From contig NZ_NSLI01000002.1 of assembly GCF_002288825.1 (NCBI RefSeq), positions 1-64,000 of the forward strand: a DNA stretch of 64,000 nt, read 5' to 3'. Every line of letters begins with the position of its first letter. The first letter of the stretch is position 1. A program made the position numbers and the translations under genes. The notes beneath the pieces were generated by a model, which was not told the DNA's origin, did not search any database, and saw only the letters and a program-made list of their open reading frames with translations. Positions 60,317 to 64,000 of this stretch are shown here, in pieces. The DNA is from Sphingomonas lenta (GTDB lineage Bacteria > Pseudomonadota > Alphaproteobacteria > Sphingomonadales > Sphingomonadaceae).

Positions 60317-63121
60317 TTGGCCGACGACACCGCCCTCGCCGACCCCATCCAGTCCATTTCCATCGTCGACGAGATGAAGTCCAGTTATCTGGACTACGCT
60401 ATGAGCGTCATCGTCGCGCGCGCGCTGCCCGACGTGCGCGACGGCCTGAAGCCCGTGCACCGCCGCATCCTCTACTCGGCGGCGGAGAGCGGCTTCACCT
60501 ACAATCGCCCCTATCGCAAGTCGGCGCGCATCGTCGGCGACGTCATGGGTAAGTACCACCCCCACGGCGACAGCGCGATCTACGACGCGCTCGCGCGCAT
60601 GGCGCAGGACTGGTCCATGCGCGTGCCGCTGATCGACGGCCAGGGCAATTTCGGCTCGATGGATCCCGATCCGCCCGCCGCGATGCGCTACACGGAGGCG
60701 CGGCTGGCGCGCGTCACGGGCGCGCTGCTCGACGACCTCGACAAGGACACGGTCGACTTCCAGCCCAACTACGACGCCTCGGAACGCGAGCCGCAGGTTC
60801 TCCCGGCGCAATTCCCCAACCTGCTCGTCAACGGCGCGGGCGGCATCGCAGTGGGCATGGCCACTAACATCCCGCCGCACAATCTCGGCGAGGTGATCGA
60901 CGCCTGCCTGGCCTATATCGACAACGGCGCGATCACCGCGGAGGAGCTGCAGGAGATCGTTCCCGGTCCCGATTTCCCGACCGGCGCCATCATCCTCGGC
61001 CGCGCGGGCGCGCGCTCGGCATACAATACCGGCCGCGGCTCGATCATCGTCCGCTCGCGCCACGAGATCGAGGAAGGGCGCAACGACCGCCGCTCCATCG
61101 TGCTGACCGAGATCCCCTACCAGCAGGGCAAGAACGCCCTGGTCGAGAAGATCGCCGAGGCCGCCAAGGAGAAGCGGATCGAGGGCGTCACCGACGTCCG
61201 CGACCTGTCCAACCGCGAAGGCGTGCGCATCGTCATCGACCTGCGCCGCGACGCCACGCCTGAGGTGGTGCTGAACCAGCTCTGGCGGCACACGCCCGCG
61301 CAGTCGAGCTTCTCCGCCAACATGCTCGCCATCCGCGGCGGCCGGCCGGAGCTCCTCAACCTTCGCGACATCATCCAGGCGTTCGTCCAGTTCCGCGAAC
61401 AGGTCATCACGCGGCGCTCGAAGTTCGAGCTCGCCAAGGCCCGCGAACGCGCCCACATCCTGCTCGGCCTCGTCATCGCCGTCACCAACCTCGACGAAGT
61501 GGTGGCGCTGATCCGCGGCTCGCGCAGCCCGGCGGAGGCGCGCGACAAGCTGCTCGCCCGCGAGTGGCCGATCGCGGAGATCCTGCCCTACATCCGCCTC
61601 GTCGAGGCGATCGAGCACGAGGTGGAGGGCGACACCTACCGCTTGTCCGACGCGCAGGTGAAGGCGATCCTCGACCTCCGCCTGAACCGCCTGACCGCGC
61701 TCGGCCGCGACGAGATCGGCGACGAGCTCAAGCAGCTCGCCGCCTCCATCACCGAGCTGCTCGAGATCCTGGCGAACCGCGCCAAGCTCTACGAGGTCAT
61801 GCGCGGCGAGCTCCGCGCCGTCCGCGACCAGTTCGCGACGCCGCGCCGCACCGAGATCGCGGCAGCGGCCGAGGGCATCGACGACGAGGACCTGATCGAG
61901 CGCGAGGACATGGTCGTGACCGTGACCATGCAGGGCTACATCAAGCGCACGCCGCTCGACACCTTCCGCGCCCAGCGCCGCGGCGGCAAGGGCCGCGCCG
62001 GCATGGCGACCAAGGAAGAGGACGCGATCGCCAAGCTGTTCGTGACCTCCACGCACACGCCCGTGCTGTTCTTCTCCACGCACGGCAAGGTGTACCGCAT
62101 GAAGGTGTGGCGCCTGCCCGAGGGCGGTCCCGCCACCCGCGGCCGGCCCATGATCAACCTCCTGCCGCTCGCGCCCGGCGAGACGATCTCGACCGTGCTC
62201 CCGCTGCCCGAGGACGAGGCGAAGTGGGGCGACCTCCACGTCATGTTCGCCACCGCGAACGGCACGGTGCGTAGAAACTCGATGGACGCGTTCACCAACG
62301 TGCCGTCGAACGGCAAGATCGCGATGCGCTTTGATGAAGGCTCGGACGACTGCCTCGTCGCCGTCGCGCTCCTGACCGAGGAGGACGACGTGCTGCTCGC
62401 GACCAAGGGCGGCCGCGCGATCCGCTTCGCCGCGACCGACGTGCGCGAGTTCCAGAGCCGCACCTCGACCGGCGTGCGCGGCGTCAGCCTCGCCGAGGGC
62501 GACAAGGTCATTTCGCTCTCCATCCTCAAAGGCTTCGCCGCGACTACCGAAGAGCGCGAGGCGTACCTCCGCGCCGCTCCGTGGAAGGAGGGCGAACGCG
62601 AGATGTCGCTGTCGCCGGAGCGCATGGCCGCGTTCGAGGAGGCGGAGGAGTTCATCCTCACCGTCACCGCCAACGGCTACGGCAAGCGCACCAGCGCCTA
62701 CGAATATCGCCGCACCGGCCGCGGCGGCCAGGGGATCACCAATATCGTGACCTCCGACCGCAACGGCCCAGTGGTCTCCTCCTTCCCTTCGCACAATGGC
62801 GAGCAGCTCATGCTCGTCACCGATCAGGCCAAGCTCATCCGCATGTCGGTCGGCGACACGCGCGTGACCGGCCGGAACACGCAGGGCGTCAGGCTGTTCG
62901 ACGTGGCGGCGGACGAGCACGTCGTCTCCGCCGCCCGCATCGACGAGGCGGAGGACGCCGAGGATCCCGCCGAGGAGGAGGTCATCGCCGAAGTGCGTGA
63001 CACGCCCGCGCAAGCGCCCGACCCTGACAAGCAGCTGACCGTGGACGACGGCACCAGCCCGCACACCATGGCCGAGCGGGTCGATGAGAGTGGGGACGAG
63101 AGCGGGGAGGAGGACGAATGA
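60317..63121 (+). CDS. gyrA: DNA gyrase subunit A
   Basis: 934 aa. Cleaves and rejoins DNA in the A2B2 gyrase that adds negative supercoils. N-terminus [20 protein letters not shown]; quinolone region [15 protein letters not shown] with Ser86 and Asp90 (the Ser83/Asp87 positions of E. coli) unaltered; catalytic Tyr125 in [12 protein letters not shown]; GyrA box [11 protein letters not shown] at about 553, needed for DNA wrapping. The C-terminal beta-pinwheel repeats follow ([40 protein letters not shown]) and end in an acidic tail. TTG start 60317, no better start upstream. The stop overlaps the DUF952 gene. Confidence 0.97.
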   Translation: MADDTALADPIQSISIVDEMKSSYLDYAMSVIVARALPDVRDGLKPVHRRILYSAAESGFTYNRPYRKSARIVGDVMGKYHPHGDSAIYDALARMAQDWSMRVPLIDGQGNFGSMDPDPPAAMRYTEARLARVTGALLDDLDKDTVDFQPNYDASEREPQVLPAQFPNLLVNGAGGIAVGMATNIPPHNLGEVIDACLAYIDNGAITAEELQEIVPGPDFPTGAIILGRAGARSAYNTGRGSIIVRSRHEIEEGRNDRRSIVLTEIPYQQGKNALVEKIAEAAKEKRIEGVTDVRDLSNREGVRIVIDLRRDATPEVVLNQLWRHTPAQSSFSANMLAIRGGRPELLNLRDIIQAFVQFREQVITRRSKFELAKARERAHILLGLVIAVTNLDEVVALIRGSRSPAEARDKLLAREWPIAEILPYIRLVEAIEHEVEGDTYRLSDAQVKAILDLRLNRLTALGRDEIGDELKQLAASITELLEILANRAKLYEVMRGELRAVRDQFATPRRTEIAAAAEGIDDEDLIEREDMVVTVTMQGYIKRTPLDTFRAQRRGGKGRAGMATKEEDAIAKLFVTSTHTPVLFFSTHGKVYRMKVWRLPEGGPATRGRPMINLLPLAPGETISTVLPLPEDEAKWGDLHVMFATANGTVRRNSMDAFTNVPSNGKIAMRFDEGSDDCLVAVALLTEEDDVLLATKGGRAIRFAATDVREFQSRTSTGVRGVSLAEGDKVISLSILKGFAATTEEREAYLRAAPWKEGEREMSLSPERMAAFEEAEEFILTVTANGYGKRTSAYEYRRTGRGGQGITNIVTSDRNGPVVSSFPSHNGEQLMLVTDQAKLIRMSVGDTRVTGRNTQGVRLFDVAADEHVVSAARIDEAEDAEDPAEEEVIAEVRDTPAQAPDPDKQLTVDDGTSPHTMAERVDESGDESGEEDE

Positions 63122-63471
63122 GCGCGCCCGAACTCGTCTACAAGGTCCTGACCGGTGCCGAGATGGAGGCGTTCGAGCGCGACGGCCGCTTCGAGGGCTC
63201 GAATGCGGACCGTCGCGACGGCTTTATCCACCTGTCGACCTGCGACCAGCTGACCGAGACGGTGGACAAGCATTTCGCCGGCCAGGACGGCCTCCACGTC
63301 GCCGCGGTCGATCTCTCCGCCTACCGGTCGGAGAAGGTGAAATGGGAGGAGTCGCGCGGCGGCCAGCTCTTCCCGCACCTGTACGAGCCGATGCTGCTGG
63401 AGACGGTTACCGCTTACAGCCCGCTCCAGCGCAACGCCGACGGCACCGTCCGCCTGCCGGTGGCGGGCTGA
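63118..63471 (+). CDS. DUF952 protein
   Basis: 117 aa. The family pattern is seen in LVYKVLTGAEMEAFERDGRF, DGFIHLSTCDQLTETVDKHF and LHVAAVDLSAYRSEKVKWEE, ending with FPHLYEPMLLETV. DUF952 domains resemble ADP-ribosyltransferase-like folds but no activity is known. ATG overlaps the gyrA stop (ATGA), so it is translated with gyrA. A family-3 repeat begins eight bases after its stop. Confidence 0.9.
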   Translation: MSAPELVYKVLTGAEMEAFERDGRFEGSNADRRDGFIHLSTCDQLTETVDKHFAGQDGLHVAAVDLSAYRSEKVKWEESRGGQLFPHLYEPMLLETVTAYSPLQRNADGTVRLPVAG

Positions 63472-63478
63472 AGTCCTA

Positions 63479-63604
63479 CCCTCTCCCGCTTTCGCGGGAG
63501 AGGGACAGCGGCGCAGCCGCAGGGTGAGGGCCCGCCCTCAACAGGCACTACCCTCACCCTGGCGCGTGCCGCGCCTGTCCCTCTCCCGCGAGAGCGGGAG
63601 AGGG
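63479..63604. repeat. 126-bp paired hairpin repeat (family 3), copy B
   Basis: Same length and structure as 60085-60210, with five transition differences counted by eye (four in the central loop, one in the right hairpin). Located between the convergent DUF952 and PilZ genes, where it may end both transcripts (inference). Confidence 0.9.
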
Positions 63605-63612
63605 CTAGAATG

Positions 63613-64000
63613 TCACCGCCGCCACAGCCCCAACAACCCCCGCGGCTTGGGCGGCGGCGCCTCCGCCTCGGCGCGTAGCCGGTCGAACCCGGCCACGGCT
63701 TCCTCCGACCGCAACACCGCCTCCAGTTCCTCCGCCTCCAGCGGCGCCTGGAACAGGCACCCGTACCCGTTCCCGTCCCGCCGCACGACGCGCACCTCGC
63801 GCGAGCTGCCCGCGGGCAGCGCGGCGGTGAACCGCGCCCAGAGCGGCAACTCGATCGGCGATCGCACGAACATGCCCGTGGCCGAGATGTTCGCCGCCTC
63901 CGCCTCCACGGTCGCCGTCTCCGTCCGGTCGAGCGTGATCACGAAGGAGACGGGGACGCGGGCTGCGCCCCGGCGCTCGGCGGGCTGTGTCGCGGGTTCG
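63613..64000 (-). CDS. PilZ-domain protein (partial, runs past window end)
   Basis: The 3' end is inside the window; reading continues past 64000. The visible 129 codons hold a PilZ domain: ERRGAARVPVSFVITL, where R-x-x-x-R is the c-di-GMP binding element, and AEAANISATGMFVRS, matching the (D/N)xSxxG second motif. The C-terminus is Pro/Arg-rich (PKPRGLLGLWRR). A short form could start at the ATC/GTG near 63942, but that would cut off the R-x-x-x-R motif, so the true start lies beyond the window. Predicted c-di-GMP receptor. Confidence 0.8.
   Translation of the reverse strand, partial: EPATQPAERRGAARVPVSFVITLDRTETATVEAEAANISATGMFVRSPIELPLWARFTAALPAGSSREVRVVRRDGNGYGCLFQAPLEAEELEAVLRSEEAVAGFDRLRAEAEAPPPKPRGLLGLWRR

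Noticed and set aside
60560-60600. Possible quinolone-resistance change in gyrA
   Set aside because: Ser86 and Asp90, the positions equivalent to E. coli Ser83 and Asp87, are both unaltered.
59813-63064. Very long open frame (over 1000 codons) on the minus strand opposite gyrA
   Set aside because: It is a high-GC shadow: composition is Arg/Gly/Val/Ala repeats with no family motifs, while gyrA in the other frame is beyond doubt.

Overview
The window is chromosomal DNA of a high-GC alphaproteobacterium, most likely a sphingomonad (order Sphingomonadales). The grounds are: very high GC throughout; ChvI/ChvG and CckA regulators; a short HprK of the alphaproteobacterial kind beside RapZ, a mannose-type EIIA and HPr; pairs of secreted M13 peptidases; a DUF885 metallopeptidase; and many small GC-rich hairpin repeats. 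I cannot name the species. No prophage, transposase, CRISPR array or rRNA operon is visible. Almost every stretch is filled by single-copy housekeeping genes, and no intergenic gap exceeds 300 bases except the tRNA region near 51.5-52.0 kb.

Layout. 0-10 kb: a poly-G/poly-C window edge, then holC and pepA (minus), then the outer-membrane and cofactor run lptD-surA-pdxA-rsmA, and a convergent LytTR regulator/kinase pair. 10-17 kb: an aspartyl protease, a TPR protein, an RsmB-like methyltransferase, guaB, an SPFH/NfeD pair and a DUF885 peptidase. 17-24 kb: the nutrient and envelope signalling block, with pckA divergent from chvI-chvG-hprK-rapZ-EIIA-ptsH and then a TrmH-type methyltransferase. 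24-32 kb: rmuC, def, recR, fmt, truA, an RlmD-like methyltransferase, the NAD(P)HX repair enzyme, a lipoprotein and a lone receiver. 32-40 kb: cckA, two tandem M13 peptidases, a DUF2062 protein and smpB. 40-50 kb: a serine hydrolase, dapA, a lytic transglycosylase, greB, a NYN-domain protein, a DUF1444-like secreted protein, ettA and an M28 peptidase. 50-57 kb: Ala/Asn/Glu-rich lipoproteins, tRNA-Pro(UGG) and tRNA-Ile(CAU) inside a long inverted repeat, two pcm paralogues, a polysaccharide deacetylase, an unusual histidine kinase and an Lrp-type regulator. 57-64 kb: a TPR protein, yaaA, an SDR, gyrA with a coupled DUF952 gene, and a PilZ protein running off the window.

The most interesting signals are not whole genes. 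At least four families of paired GC-rich hairpins (REPIN-like) occur here. Nearly all intergenic copies lie within about 25 bases of a stop codon. One copy has entered the fmt coding sequence in frame and adds about 40 residues of translated repeat. Two copies of 126 bp differing at five positions bracket gyrA-DUF952. A 30-base perfect purine-pyrimidine alternation touches the predicted gyrA -35 element. A second kind of repeat, about 93 bp, forms an inverted pair around the two tRNA genes and supplies the stop codon of one pcm gene. RapZ has Leu in place of the Ser/Thr after the Walker A lysine. I found no clear new multi-gene defence or biosynthetic system.
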